64,000 bases of DNA, from assembly GCA_964402995.1 (NCBI GenBank), contig CAYOEA010000006.1, positions 1 to 64,000 of the forward strand, written 5' to 3'. Positions within the stretch are counted from its first letter, which is position 1. Each line of letters opens with the position of its first letter. The notes beneath the pieces were generated by a model. The model was not told the origin of the DNA and did not search any database. It was given only the letters and a program-made list of their open reading frames with translations. A program made the position numbers and the translations under genes. This stretch comes from GCA-2686295 sp964402995. Its GTDB lineage: Archaea; Nanobdellota; Nanobdellia; Woesearchaeales; GCA-2686295. Shown here piece by piece: positions 15,757 to 23,963 of the stretch.

Positions 15757-16425
15757 TTAATTTCTATATATATGCATGAAATCTCTATCAATTAAAGGTT
15801 TCAAATTTTCAGAATTAGCAATCACTTTAGAAGATCGTTCAATAGCTATTTGTGCTCCATCTTTTAATTCCAAAGATAATTCTAATTTTAATCCGGGAAA
15901 TACATAAGGCGAAGGTTGACTAGAATTTAAAATAAACATGGTATCTTTTGGCGATTGTCTCGCTATTTTCTCAGCCATTGCATAATGATTATCAACATGA
16001 TTAAAAAAAGTCTTTATTTTTTCAAAAGATACATCATTTGAATTATAAGTTTTATCTTTTGTAAACTCACCCGCTAAAATCTCTACACTATATCTATCTA
16101 CAATTGATGGATCTTGTAAAATTAAAATATTAATTCTTGAACCAGTGGCAAGTAACCCATCATATTGAACACCAATAGAAGGTATCTTATAAACTTCAGA
16201 AGATAAAATAACTACTCGACCATCATTTGATCCTGCATGACAAAAAGTTGAAGTAACATCAATAACAGAATTATCAACTAAGAAATCCATTCCAAGTGTT
16301 AAATGTTCTAAAGATATAGGTGCATACATGCCTGCAGCATTATTTTTAGTATGGGTTTTATTTTTTAAAGAAATACTGTCAAGTTCATCAAAATAACGTT
16401 TAATTTCTTGAAATTTTTCATCCAT
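15757..16425 (-). CDS. SAM-dependent methyltransferase-like protein, 222 aa
   Basis: The segment TFCHAGSNDGRVVILSSE near residues 60-77 matches methyltransferase motif I (xDxGxGDGR), followed by SIGVQYDGLL, the expected acidic end of beta-2. This spacing resembles Dot1-like or small-molecule methyltransferases that bind SAM between domains. The first Asp of motif I is replaced by His, so activity needs confirmation. The substrate is unknown. Monocistronic. Confidence 0.6.
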   Translation of the reverse strand: MDEKFQEIKRYFDELDSISLKNKTHTKNNAAGMYAPISLEHLTLGMDFLVDNSVIDVTSTFCHAGSNDGRVVILSSEVYKIPSIGVQYDGLLATGSRINILILQDPSIVDRYSVEILAGEFTKDKTYNSNDVSFEKIKTFFNHVDNHYAMAEKIARQSPKDTMFILNSSQPSPYVFPGLKLELSLELKDGAQIAIERSSKVIANSENLKPLIDRDFMHIYRN

Positions 16426-16511
16426 TTAAATCGAAATAAGAATTGTTATATAAACCCATACTAAAACAGTTAGATTATACAGCAATATAAAGCAATATAA
16501 AAAAAAGAGAA

Positions 16512-17156
16512 TTATCTTAATTTCTTAGAATCATGTTTTATCTTTTCTGCTAAATGTTTTTCTTTTGCCCATAAATGCCTGAATATTTGTTCATAAGAAC
16601 TCACAAATTTATAGACTTGTAAAAAATAATATTCTTCTAATTTTGCATATTGTTCTTTTTCTTTAGCTATAGCAAAATCTTCATTTAATGCATGTAATAA
16701 TGAACTTCTTTTCATTAAATTCATCGTTGCAGCAAATAAGTAATGTAAATTCTTTAATTCTTGTTCTTCTAAACGCAATACTTTATGTTCATCGTTTGTT
16801 TCTATACTTAAATCTCTTTTTACTATTCGCCATTTTCGATGAGCTACATCTTCTCGAAAATGTTCTAAAAACTTTTTCTCTTCAGATACAAACTTTAAAT
16901 CTTTATAATTTTCAGATTCAATAACATCCCTTATTTCATTTAATTTATCAGTTATTTTACCATTTAGATCATGAATATATGTTGCATCTAAAGGTAAACG
17001 TTCATCAAGATGCATAAATATTGCATCCCAGGATTGTAATTTATTATTTAATTCATGTTCTTCTTGAACTAATCTATTTTCAGCATCTATGAAAGCTCTT
17101 AACTCACCAACCATCATGTCTGCATCTGCTTCCATAAAATATTCATCTTCTGACAT
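16512..17156 (-). CDS. Helical hypothetical protein, 214 aa
   Basis: The product is almost wholly alpha-helical and highly charged, with long amphipathic stretches (about residues 20-60, 95-140 and 155-210) that may form coiled coils. There is no membrane segment, nucleotide-binding motif or recognised family. The acidic N-terminus (MSEDEYFMEADADMM) and basic C-terminus suggest self-association. Unknown function. Confidence 0.65.
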   Translation of the reverse strand: MSEDEYFMEADADMMVGELRAFIDAENRLVQEEHELNNKLQSWDAIFMHLDERLPLDATYIHDLNGKITDKLNEIRDVIESENYKDLKFVSEEKKFLEHFREDVAHRKWRIVKRDLSIETNDEHKVLRLEEQELKNLHYLFAATMNLMKRSSLLHALNEDFAIAKEKEQYAKLEEYYFLQVYKFVSSYEQIFRHLWAKEKHLAEKIKHDSKKLR

Positions 17157-17243
17157 AAATAATTCTAAATTATTAAAGTATATAAAATTATGTAAAAAAC
17201 TATCATAACAATATTTATTAATCTATATTAAAATTAAATTCTT

Positions 17244-17633
17244 ATGAAATCAGATAATGCCACTATAAAAGAATCATCTATACAAGGCACAGGTATTTTC
17301 GCAGCTAAAGATTTCAAGAAAGGAGAAATTATCCTAAAATGGGATTTAACCAATACTTTATCTAAAGAAGAAGTAGATAAAAAATCTGATGAAGAAAAAA
17401 GACACATAACATTTCTAAATAATAAATACACAATTATGCAAAGTCCTGAGAAATTTGTTAATCATTCTTGCAATGCAAACACCACCGCCAAAAACTTTTG
17501 CGATATCGCAATTAAAGATATTAAGAAAGGAGACGAGATTACTGGCGACTACAATGAAAATGCATTACCTAATTCCAATTACATGACTTGCAATTGTAAA
17601 TCTAAAAACTGTAAGAAAAAAATTAAGTGCTAA
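17244..17633 (+). CDS. SET-domain lysine methyltransferase, 129 aa
   Basis: The core SET motifs are present: SIQGTGIFAAKDFKKGEII at the N-terminus, KFVNHSCNANT near residue 73 (the NHSC knot motif), KKGDEITGDYNE near residue 97 (catalytic Tyr), and a post-SET Cys cluster CNCKSKNCKKKIKC at the end. This is close to the minimal SET plus post-SET unit. It should transfer methyl groups from SAM to lysine side chains; in archaea the target may be a chromatin or ribosomal protein. No histone gene is in the window. Monocistronic. Confidence 0.9.
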   Translation: MKSDNATIKESSIQGTGIFAAKDFKKGEIILKWDLTNTLSKEEVDKKSDEEKRHITFLNNKYTIMQSPEKFVNHSCNANTTAKNFCDIAIKDIKKGDEITGDYNENALPNSNYMTCNCKSKNCKKKIKC

Positions 17634-17649
17634 AAGAATTAATTTTTTA

Positions 17650-17997
17650 TCAATAAATAATTGCTCCAATAACTACAAATATATCTAATAGTATCCAAAT
17701 TGAGTAAGTAAATATAATTGGCTTTTCTTTATGCATTATTCCATACATCAACCAAAATACCGATGCTAAAAGATATGCACTCCAAGATATAGCAGATACA
17801 CCTGAAGCATTTTGTTGAAACCAAATCTTATAAATTTGAGGAATGGTCATAATAGGTCCAAATATACCTACAACATATATTGCCTTGTCCATAAGTTTTT
17901 TCCACTTATGCGGATGAGGATAAGGTTCATGATCTTGATGAATTCTTTTTCTAGTATGAAAATGATGAAGTCCATCTGTATGCCCAGTCATGACCAT
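17650..17997 (-). CDS. SemiSWEET / PQ-loop sugar transporter with His-rich N-terminus
   Basis: Three membrane helices begin near residue 36 and include the PQ motif IMTIPQIYKIWFQQNASGVSAISW, typical of SemiSWEET half-transporters, which dimerise to carry sugars. Before them lies a 35-residue His-rich extension (GHTDGLHHFHTRKRIHQDHEPYPHPHKWKK), which is unusual and could bind metal. The start at 17997 has a TATATA box about 25 nt upstream. Confidence 0.85.
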   Translation of the reverse strand: MVMTGHTDGLHHFHTRKRIHQDHEPYPHPHKWKKLMDKAIYVVGIFGPIMTIPQIYKIWFQQNASGVSAISWSAYLLASVFWLMYGIMHKEKPIIFTYSIWILLDIFVVIGAIIY

Positions 17998-18098
17998 AAT
18001 TTAGCACCTTCACTATATAAAATTAACGAGTTTAACAAAATCAACAAATAGCTTTAAATATTCAACCCTTAATAAAAAGACTTAGGGGGTAAATTATA

Positions 18099-18341
18099 AT
18101 GAGAAAAGATGTTTTAGATAAATTTGCAGCTTTACTTACTGCAGCTTTTGGTTTAATTGCAGCTTTAGCTTGGAACGACGCTATCAAAGCATTATTCAAA
18201 GGTCCTTGTGGAGCAGATGGTGCTGGCGCTTTATGTCAACTTGCAGCAGGTGGTCCTTGGGTTTATGCGATAATCGTAACTATTCTAGCAGTAATTGCAA
18301 CAATTTGGATTGCAAAAGTTGCTAGTAAAGCTAAAAAGTAA
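18099..18341 (+). CDS. DUF5654 family small membrane protein, 80 aa
   Basis: Two membrane helices (about residues 10-28 and 52-73) flank a short loop with two Cys (GPCGADGAGALCQ). The N-terminal pattern MRKDVLDKFAALLTAAFGLIAALAWNDAI is that of the archaeal DUF5654 family. A very strong ribosome binding site, AGGGGGT, lies 8 nt upstream of the ATG (18084-18090), suggesting abundant synthesis. Function unknown. Confidence 0.8.
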   Translation: MRKDVLDKFAALLTAAFGLIAALAWNDAIKALFKGPCGADGAGALCQLAAGGPWVYAIIVTILAVIATIWIAKVASKAKK

Positions 18342-18362
18342 ACTTTGTAAAAGTTTAGTAAA

Positions 18363-18390
18363 TATTCTTGCCAAGAATAATTTTTCTTTC
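18363..18390 (+). terminator. Hairpin plus T-rich terminator
   Basis: TATTCTT (18363-18369) and AAGAATA (18373-18379) form a 7-bp stem with a 3-nt loop, followed by ATTTTTCTTTC. It lies 22 nt after the DUF5654 stop. Confidence 0.5.
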
Positions 18391-18455
18391 TTTAAATGGC
18401 ATTTCTAATATTCTTTTAGATAATGTTATAAACAAATCCTCGTTCTTAAGCAGTT

Positions 18456-19112
18456 ATGGCAAATTTTGAAAGATCAACAGAAAGAAGAGGTGGCAGAGGC
18501 GATTCCGACGATGCTTCACCTAGCAGAGGCTTTAGACGATCATCATTTGATGACAAACCTAGAGGTAGAAGCGGTGGAAGAGGCTTTGGCGATAGAGACT
18601 CTTCAGATGGTAACAGAGGCGGCAGCAGAGGCGGCAGCTATGGAGACAGAGGCAGCAGCAGAGGCAGCAGCTATGGAGACAGAGGCGGCAGCAGAGGCGG
18701 CAGCTATGGAGACAGAGGCGGCAGCAGAGGCGGCGGCTTTGGAGACAGAGGAAGACGAGAAGTCGAAATGACTAAAGTTACATGTTCATCATGTGGAATT
18801 AAATGCGAAGTTCCTTTCAAACCAACTTCAAGCAAACCAGTCTATTGTGACGCATGTTTCTCAAAAGATAAAGGTAATTCAGGTAGTGGAGTTTCAAGTA
18901 AAGATTTAGAATTAATTAATGAAAAACTTGATATGATCATAAAAGCTTTGAAAACTAAACCTGCGAAGACTAAGTCAGAAGATACTAAATCAGAAGATAC
19001 TAAATCAGAAGATACTAAATCAGAAGATACTAAACCTTCAAAGACTAAATCTACAAAGACTAAAACTTCAAAAGCTAAATCTTCAAAAACTAAAAAAGAA
19101 GATACTGAATAA
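18456..19112 (+). CDS. RGG-repeat protein with CxxCx17CxxC zinc ribbon and Lys-rich tail
   Basis: The N-terminal 105 residues are Arg/Gly/Ser-rich with repeats of the type GGSRGGSYGDR. The centre has the paired cysteine motif CSSC-x17-CDAC (about residues 109-133), a small zinc-binding domain often found at the end of DEAD-box or RGG proteins. A short helix (SKDLELINEKLDMIIKALKT) then leads to a tail of four SEDTK repeats and Thr/Lys/Ser. It is very probably an RNA-binding, intrinsically disordered protein of the CxxCxxCxxC zinc-ribbon group. A role in RNA condensates is inference. Confidence 0.8.
   Translation: MANFERSTERRGGRGDSDDASPSRGFRRSSFDDKPRGRSGGRGFGDRDSSDGNRGGSRGGSYGDRGSSRGSSYGDRGGSRGGSYGDRGGSRGGGFGDRGRREVEMTKVTCSSCGIKCEVPFKPTSSKPVYCDACFSKDKGNSGSGVSSKDLELINEKLDMIIKALKTKPAKTKSEDTKSEDTKSEDTKSEDTKPSKTKSTKTKTSKAKSSKTKKEDTE
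18640..18760 (+). repeat. In-gene tandem repeats coding for RGG boxes
   Basis: Near-identical units of about 30 nt (core GGCAGCTATGGAGACAGAGG) code for the GGSRGGSYGDR repeats. They are far richer in G and C than the rest of the window, which gives the alternative frame an artefactual Ala/Glu-rich ORF. Confidence 0.7.
18972..19034 (+). repeat. In-gene 15-nt tandem repeat
   Basis: Four copies of TCAGAAGATACTAAA, coding for SEDTK, run in tandem in the tail of the RGG/zinc-ribbon gene. Near-identical copies point to recent expansion. Confidence 0.75.
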
Positions 19113-19182
19113 TTTTATATTTTTTTTAATTATATTTTTCTTAATAAAATTCTTAATAAAAAATAATTATTTAAATTTAGAA

Positions 19183-19560
19183 TTAATTTCCTACATTAGA
19201 ATAAATTTTATCAGTTAATCCAGATAGTTGTTCTTCTTTAGTTATTTCTTTTATATTATAAGCCATATTTCCCATTGCACATCTAACAGAATTAGGAAGA
19301 GTTTCAATATAAGATTCTAATTCAGATCTATATTCAAAAACTAAATCAGGACTAGTAAATTTTAAATCAGAATAAAAGTCAGCATAAGATTTTGTTTGTT
19401 TATTTCTTTTTGAAAAAGAAACTTTATTTCTTTTTGGAAAAGGAACTTTTGGAAAACCTGAATATACAACATCACCCACAGTCATTCGAATAGGAAAAGC
19501 GCCTGATTCTAAAACTAAGTTAGATAATTCTTCAACAGCAGGAATAGTTGTAATCATCAT
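19183..19560 (-). CDS. Hypothetical protein, 125 aa
   Basis: No family is recognised. The sequence starts MMITTIPAVEELSNLVLESGAF and has an internal basic repeat, KVPFPKRNKVSFSKRNKQTK (about residues 38-57), between two predicted helical parts. No membrane segment is visible. It stands alone, with AT-rich flanks. Confidence 0.5.
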   Translation of the reverse strand: MMITTIPAVEELSNLVLESGAFPIRMTVGDVVYSGFPKVPFPKRNKVSFSKRNKQTKSYADFYSDLKFTSPDLVFEYRSELESYIETLPNSVRCAMGNMAYNIKEITKEEQLSGLTDKIYSNVGN

Positions 19561-19621
19561 GATAAGAACTTATAAGTGATTTATAAATATTCATACTAAA
19601 AAAAGAAAGAAAAAGAAAAAA

Positions 19622-20203
19622 TTATTCATTAAGTTGAATTTCGACTATTTCAAAAAATTGTTTTAGATTAGCATTTAATTCTTTTGCTCGTTCTTTAGAC
19701 TCAAACAAATAGAGTTTTCCCTCTCGTTTACTTAAATGTGTTTTCAAATGTTCAATAATTTGTTCAGTACACCATCCAAGTTGAGATCGTTTCCAAGTCT
19801 CTCTAATTATTCCAAGAGAACCCATTTTTTCTAAAGTATCCGCATCATGAACTATTTTAGCTTCAGTAGTTTTTGCAAGTATTCTCCCATCATGAGACTC
19901 AATACAATGTAAAATCTTTTTTTGATCTTCTTTCAAAACATTTATTTCTTCAAAAAAATTAATTACTTTATCTTTATTCTCAAGAGTACTTCCAACTATT
20001 GTTTTCTCTAAATTAGTATCATGCAACCAAGCACCCGCTTCTAAAATGGATTTTTCAACTACATAAGAAATTGCCAATTCTTTAGTAATTTTAACAATTC
20101 TGAATAAATGTCTATTCCCTTTAGACTTTCCTCCAAATGCTAAATTCCAATCTAATTCAATTGCAAAATTCTTTATTTGTTCCATTTGATTCTCATTAAT
20201 CAT
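19622..20203 (-). CDS. HD-domain phosphohydrolase, 193 aa
   Basis: Metal-binding residues are laid out as in small HD proteins: RHLFRIVKI near residue 31, GAWLHDTNLEK near residue 57 (the HD pair), CIESHDGRI near residue 101 and IVHDADTLEKMG near residue 118. These enzymes cleave phosphoester bonds of nucleotides or related molecules. Its start codon overlaps the end of the PPDK-like gene by 8 nt, so the two are translationally coupled and likely act in one pathway. Confidence 0.85.
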   Translation of the reverse strand: MINENQMEQIKNFAIELDWNLAFGGKSKGNRHLFRIVKITKELAISYVVEKSILEAGAWLHDTNLEKTIVGSTLENKDKVINFFEEINVLKEDQKKILHCIESHDGRILAKTTEAKIVHDADTLEKMGSLGIIRETWKRSQLGWCTEQIIEHLKTHLSKREGKLYLFESKERAKELNANLKQFFEIVEIQLNE

Positions 20204-22307
20204 TTTTCACATCCTCCATTAAATATGGAATTCTAAAATGGCCTTCAATCTTATTAGGTATATGTGCCACACCAGGCATAGTCCCTTTAACGGCCAAAAT
20301 GTACTGTTTGTTTTGTCTTATGAAATCCATTATTTCTCCTTCATGATTCATCATATTATCTCTTCCTAAAAAATCCATCTTCACAACGTATTCTTTATCT
20401 AAAACATTTTCTTTCAGATCTTCTAAATTCTTAATTTGAATTTCATCTGCATCAATATCCCTATTTGCTAATTCGGGTGAAAAGTATTTAGGTCTTAATT
20501 GAGTAAGATATACATTCGAATCTTTATCAATGACAAACTCAATATCAGAATCTCCAAAAACATTATATAATAAATCAAAATCAGAGCCTAATTTATCTAA
20601 AGGAGTTCCTCTAATGGCATCTTTAATTGTTCTTCCTAATTGATGATTTCCATTTCCCATAACTGCATCTTCAGGTGTACTTGCAAAGCTCAAGCTACAA
20701 TTATTTTTGGTTAAATGAATAACTCCTCCTTCACCTGATATCTTTTTTTGCACAACATAGCTAACGCCTAAGTTATGAGACAACCCAATATCCTCTCTAC
20801 TTGCAATTGCTTCTTTGCTAAAATAACTCTTAACTACTTCTTTAATTGCAAACTCAAGATCATTACTTTCACAAGCAACAGAGTCATAAGTTCCTGAAAA
20901 ATTTGAGCTACCATCTTCTCCGTACATGCTAGATCTTACAATTACAGAACTTCCTAAAGAAGACAATAATTTATCATCAATGTTTGCACTAAAGTTCGCT
21001 TCATCAACCAAGTTTAGGATTTGCTTTCTTTTTGCTTCGTCAATAGAAAAAATATTTTCTTTTAACAATTCTTCAATTCCAGTTTCATGAAATATTTTCT
21101 CTGTAAACATTGAAGAAATAGCAAATCCATCAGGTACGTGGTATGATAAATCAAGCACTTCTTTTGCATCATTTAATAATTTAAGTCCTTTCCATTTTCC
21201 ACCTGTAAGTCCAGAGTAGAAAGTTGGATCTTTAAAATTAAAACTAAACAGATCATTTCGTTGAACTTTAATTTGATTAAGCAGCATGACATCTAAATCA
21301 TTAGAACGTCTAATCAACTCGTTTTTATCACCTATAAGTTCCCCATCCACAAATGAAACTAAAGCCAATCCTTTTGGGGATGTTGCATCAGTTACTTTAG
21401 ATAAAGCTAAAGATACATTAGACTTACAATCTAATAATTCTAAAACTTTCTTTGTTGGATTGCAAATACTGTCGTAAGTATCACCTTCTAAATCATCACT
21501 TTTTAGTGCAATTGGCATCCAATTATGAAATCTTATAAGTGAATTGTATAATTTTCCAATATCAGTATTAGTCTCAAAAGTAGAACCAGAAAGTTCATTT
21601 ATTAGCTCTAATGATTGCTGAACTTCTTCATCAGACATATCTTTATCTGTTCCATGAACTGCGCCTAGAACATTTACAGCAGAATTAATCTGAGAATATT
21701 CTCGACCTACAATTGAAGATAATTGCAAACAAACCTTATTCCAAGTTTTAGTTTCTACTTTTTGTTTTAATATTGGCAGATTAGTTTCTAAACTATCTAA
21801 AGCACCAGCAACAAAAGAAGACTTTTGCTCTTCTCTAAAAGGATTATTTACTCCATCTCCACCTACAAGTCCTTCTATACAGTAGAAGTCTGATAAATGA
21901 TTCCAACTAAAAACTATTTTAGATAAATTATCTTCAAAAGAATTCTTGGTTTCAATTTTAGAAATAATGTTATCATCAACATACACTCGTCCTAAAGAAC
22001 AATCTAACACTTGCTTTGAAAATGCAGGGTTAAGAGACATCTTCTTAAGAAAATTATCAACTATGAAAGTTGCATCTATATCAATATCTAATTCTTCTTT
22101 AAATGAAGTCCCATTTTTTCTTGCATTAGTTATTAGTTGATCAAACTTATTTCTATTACCAGTCATTGAGAATGGCAAACTCAAATATTCAAATCGTTTA
22201 AATATTCCAGTCGTTGTTCCATCTAATTCTATCATGAATTCGTCAGAATCCACAGTTCCAAAAATATCCCCTTCAGGCAATATTCTTTTGATACCGGCCA
22301 CCAGCAC
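20196..22307 (-). CDS. PPDK/PEP-synthase N-terminal (ATP-grasp) domain protein, about 703 aa
   Basis: From about residue 365 to 615 the protein matches the ATP-binding domain of pyruvate phosphate dikinase: LTGGKWKGLKLL, VPDGFAISS, VIVRSSMYGEDGSSNFSGTYDSV and DIEFVIDKDSNVYLTQLRP. The phosphohistidine and PEP-binding domains that normally follow are absent, and the first 360 residues match nothing I recognise. It should bind ATP and transfer a phosphate to an unknown acceptor. The listed start is a GTG; an ATG at 22356 opens a +1-shifted frame of 27 codons that runs into it (see findings), so the true N-terminus may be longer. It is coupled to the HD gene by an 8-nt overlap. Confidence 0.8.
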   Translation of the reverse strand: MLVAGIKRILPEGDIFGTVDSDEFMIELDGTTTGIFKRFEYLSLPFSMTGNRNKFDQLITNARKNGTSFKEELDIDIDATFIVDNFLKKMSLNPAFSKQVLDCSLGRVYVDDNIISKIETKNSFEDNLSKIVFSWNHLSDFYCIEGLVGGDGVNNPFREEQKSSFVAGALDSLETNLPILKQKVETKTWNKVCLQLSSIVGREYSQINSAVNVLGAVHGTDKDMSDEEVQQSLELINELSGSTFETNTDIGKLYNSLIRFHNWMPIALKSDDLEGDTYDSICNPTKKVLELLDCKSNVSLALSKVTDATSPKGLALVSFVDGELIGDKNELIRRSNDLDVMLLNQIKVQRNDLFSFNFKDPTFYSGLTGGKWKGLKLLNDAKEVLDLSYHVPDGFAISSMFTEKIFHETGIEELLKENIFSIDEAKRKQILNLVDEANFSANIDDKLLSSLGSSVIVRSSMYGEDGSSNFSGTYDSVACESNDLEFAIKEVVKSYFSKEAIASREDIGLSHNLGVSYVVQKKISGEGGVIHLTKNNCSLSFASTPEDAVMGNGNHQLGRTIKDAIRGTPLDKLGSDFDLLYNVFGDSDIEFVIDKDSNVYLTQLRPKYFSPELANRDIDADEIQIKNLEDLKENVLDKEYVVKMDFLGRDNMMNHEGEIMDFIRQNKQYILAVKGTMPGVAHIPNKIEGHFRIPYLMEDVKND

Positions 22308-22393
22308 TCAACTGTGCCTTAGCCTCAAATTCATTTAGGTCTCTATTTGTTTCCATTTTTTATTTCCTCGCGTTTTAAGCCCACACGGCTAAA

Positions 22394-22464
22394 TCTCCCT
22401 AGCCAGATTTGAACCAGCACTAATTGGTTTACAGCCAATCGCTCTACCATTAAGCTATAGGGAG
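22394..22464 (-). tRNA. tRNA-Tyr (anticodon GUA)
   Basis: The minus strand folds into a full cloverleaf: acceptor CTCCCTA/TAGGGAG with C1-G72 and discriminator A, as in archaeal tRNA-Tyr; a D arm with GCTTAATGGTAGAGC; anticodon stem ATTGG/CCAAT around loop CTGTAAA (GTA); T arm GCTGG-TTCAAAT-CTGGC with two G-T pairs. There is no intron and no encoded CCA. The PPDK-like gene begins about 38 nt downstream and may be cotranscribed. Confidence 0.95.
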
Positions 22465-22728
22465 AATAAAGTATAAACTAAGAATAAACAATGATCTAAA
22501 CTTTGAGAATTAAGACTAAAGAAAAAATGTTTCACAGTCTTAAAAAAAAGTTTTAGACTTATAGATAATAATAATTAAAGTTAGAACTAACAAAATCTTT
22601 TCTCACAATCATATTTAAGTTTAATTTTGCCATCATTATATAATAGAATATTAAAATAATATAAAAACATTTCGATTAATAAAATTATAAGGGAAATAAG
22701 ATGAACACTTCATCAAAGAAGCGCATAT
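22465..22728. other. 264-nt AT-rich gap
   Basis: Between tRNA-Tyr and the cytidine deaminase gene. It carries a TATA-like TTATACTTTAT just upstream of the tRNA on the minus strand. I see no ORF, structured RNA or repeat in the rest. Confidence 0.5.
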
Positions 22729-23202
22729 TCATTGATATTTCTTAACATCAATACCTAAATCATTTGGTCCAAATGCTAATGGTAATAATTCTTTAATTGT
22801 AGAAACTATTATTTTATCAAATTTAGTTGTTGACATTATTACTTCCATATCAATTCCCGATATTTGCGCCATTTCATATAACACTTGCCTACACATCCCA
22901 CATGGAGCGGTTACTTGTGTTGTTTCAGAATCTGATCCTCTTGCAATGACTGCAACTTTCTCAAACATTCTAATTCCCATTGCATTAGCTCTAAGTATTG
23001 CGGCTCGCTCAGCACATATTGTTGCACCATAAGATGCATTCTCAACATTGGATCCTGTTACAACTTCTCCCTTCTGTGACAAAAGCGCTGCTCCAACAAA
23101 GAAATTTGAATATGGATTATAAGCTGTATTCATAACATTTGCAGCTTCTTCTAGTAATTTTTGTTGAACAACATCAAGCTCAGAATATTTTATTTCTTTC
23201 AT
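22729..23202 (-). CDS. cdd: Cytidine deaminase
   Basis: The zinc and proton-shuttle motif CAERAA is near residue 67, and the second zinc motif PCGMCRQ near residue 103; the N-terminal NPYSNFFVGAALL and ENASYG contact the ribose. At 157 aa it is slightly longer than the homotetrameric enzyme (about 130 aa) because of a C-terminal extension (LAFGPNDLGIDVKKYQ) that is typical of many family members. It converts cytidine and deoxycytidine to uridine derivatives for pyrimidine salvage. Confidence 0.95.
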   Translation of the reverse strand: MKEIKYSELDVVQQKLLEEAANVMNTAYNPYSNFFVGAALLSQKGEVVTGSNVENASYGATICAERAAILRANAMGIRMFEKVAVIARGSDSETTQVTAPCGMCRQVLYEMAQISGIDMEVIMSTTKFDKIIVSTIKELLPLAFGPNDLGIDVKKYQ

Positions 23203-23250
23203 AAAAATGTAAATTAATTATAAGATTTAAAAAGTTTATTAATATATAAA

Positions 23251-23883
23251 TCATAAAATAGAATCAATTGAATTATAAGTGAAACTAGGAGTTTTCTCAG
23301 GCATTATTTTAGTTACAAATTTACTCATCCGGTCTTTAGCTTCTTGTAATAAAGGTTTCTTTTCCAGTAATTTTGGGTCTCTTTCTTTAATATATTGAGA
23401 AGAGGCCATCCCGATCAAACCCATACCAAAAGCTAACTCATTAAATACAGTTGCAGAATAAGGAGCTCCGGTAATAAAATGATCTCCAATTTCATAAACA
23501 GATTTTCCAACTAATCCCAAACCTGTAACTAAAGTTGGAAGTCTTACAGTTTGATTAATTTTCTTATAAAATTCCATAATAGGATTTGAATAAATTCTAA
23601 CTCCATCTACTTCAGTCTCATTTTCAGGACCTAATAAATTTGAAAGAGTATATGCTGTATCCCAATTATACAAAGCCACATCAATTAACCACCCGCCAAA
23701 ATCATGTCCTATTACATCATCCCCATGTTGTATAATTAAATATTTTGCAGTTAAATTAACTGCCAAACTTAAATGATAAATATCCCTATTTTTATCTTCC
23801 CACTTTTTTGCAACTTTAGTATATTGCTTCAATATATGCTCATCTGCTTTCTTAACAGCCTTTGGCATTTCAAAATTAATCAT
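23251..23883 (-). CDS. Hypothetical protein, 210 aa
   Basis: No family is recognised. The N-terminal half is amphipathic helix with Trp-rich stretches (GGWLIDVALYNWDTAY), and the second half has two moderately hydrophobic Gly-rich segments (about residues 115-130 and 147-165) that could touch a membrane. A TTATAAAAT box on the minus strand lies about 25 nt before the start, divergent from the GNAT gene. Confidence 0.6.
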   Translation of the reverse strand: MINFEMPKAVKKADEHILKQYTKVAKKWEDKNRDIYHLSLAVNLTAKYLIIQHGDDVIGHDFGGWLIDVALYNWDTAYTLSNLLGPENETEVDGVRIYSNPIMEFYKKINQTVRLPTLVTGLGLVGKSVYEIGDHFITGAPYSATVFNELAFGMGLIGMASSQYIKERDPKLLEKKPLLQEAKDRMSKFVTKIMPEKTPSFTYNSIDSIL

Positions 23884-23920
23884 TACATAAAGTAATTAGC
23901 ATAATTTTATAAATCTATTT

Positions 23921-23960
23921 CAAACTAGTAATATTTATATATAATTAAACGCAAACTAGT
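23921..23960. promoter_or_regulatory. CAAACTAGT direct repeats bracketing a TATA box
   Basis: CAAACTAGT occurs at 23921-23929 and again at 23952-23960, on either side of TTTATATATAA (23934 onward), the promoter of the GNAT gene at 23964. Confidence 0.4.
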
Positions 23961-23963
23961 TCT

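Noticed and set aside
18466..18771. Ala/Glu-rich ORF in another frame of the RGG repeats
   Set aside because: It exists only because the 30-nt repeats are open in two frames; the RGG frame is longer, has the zinc knuckle and a proper start.
18972..19034. Short direct repeats resembling a CRISPR array
   Set aside because: Units are contiguous, in frame and code for SEDTK; there are no spacers, leader or cas genes.
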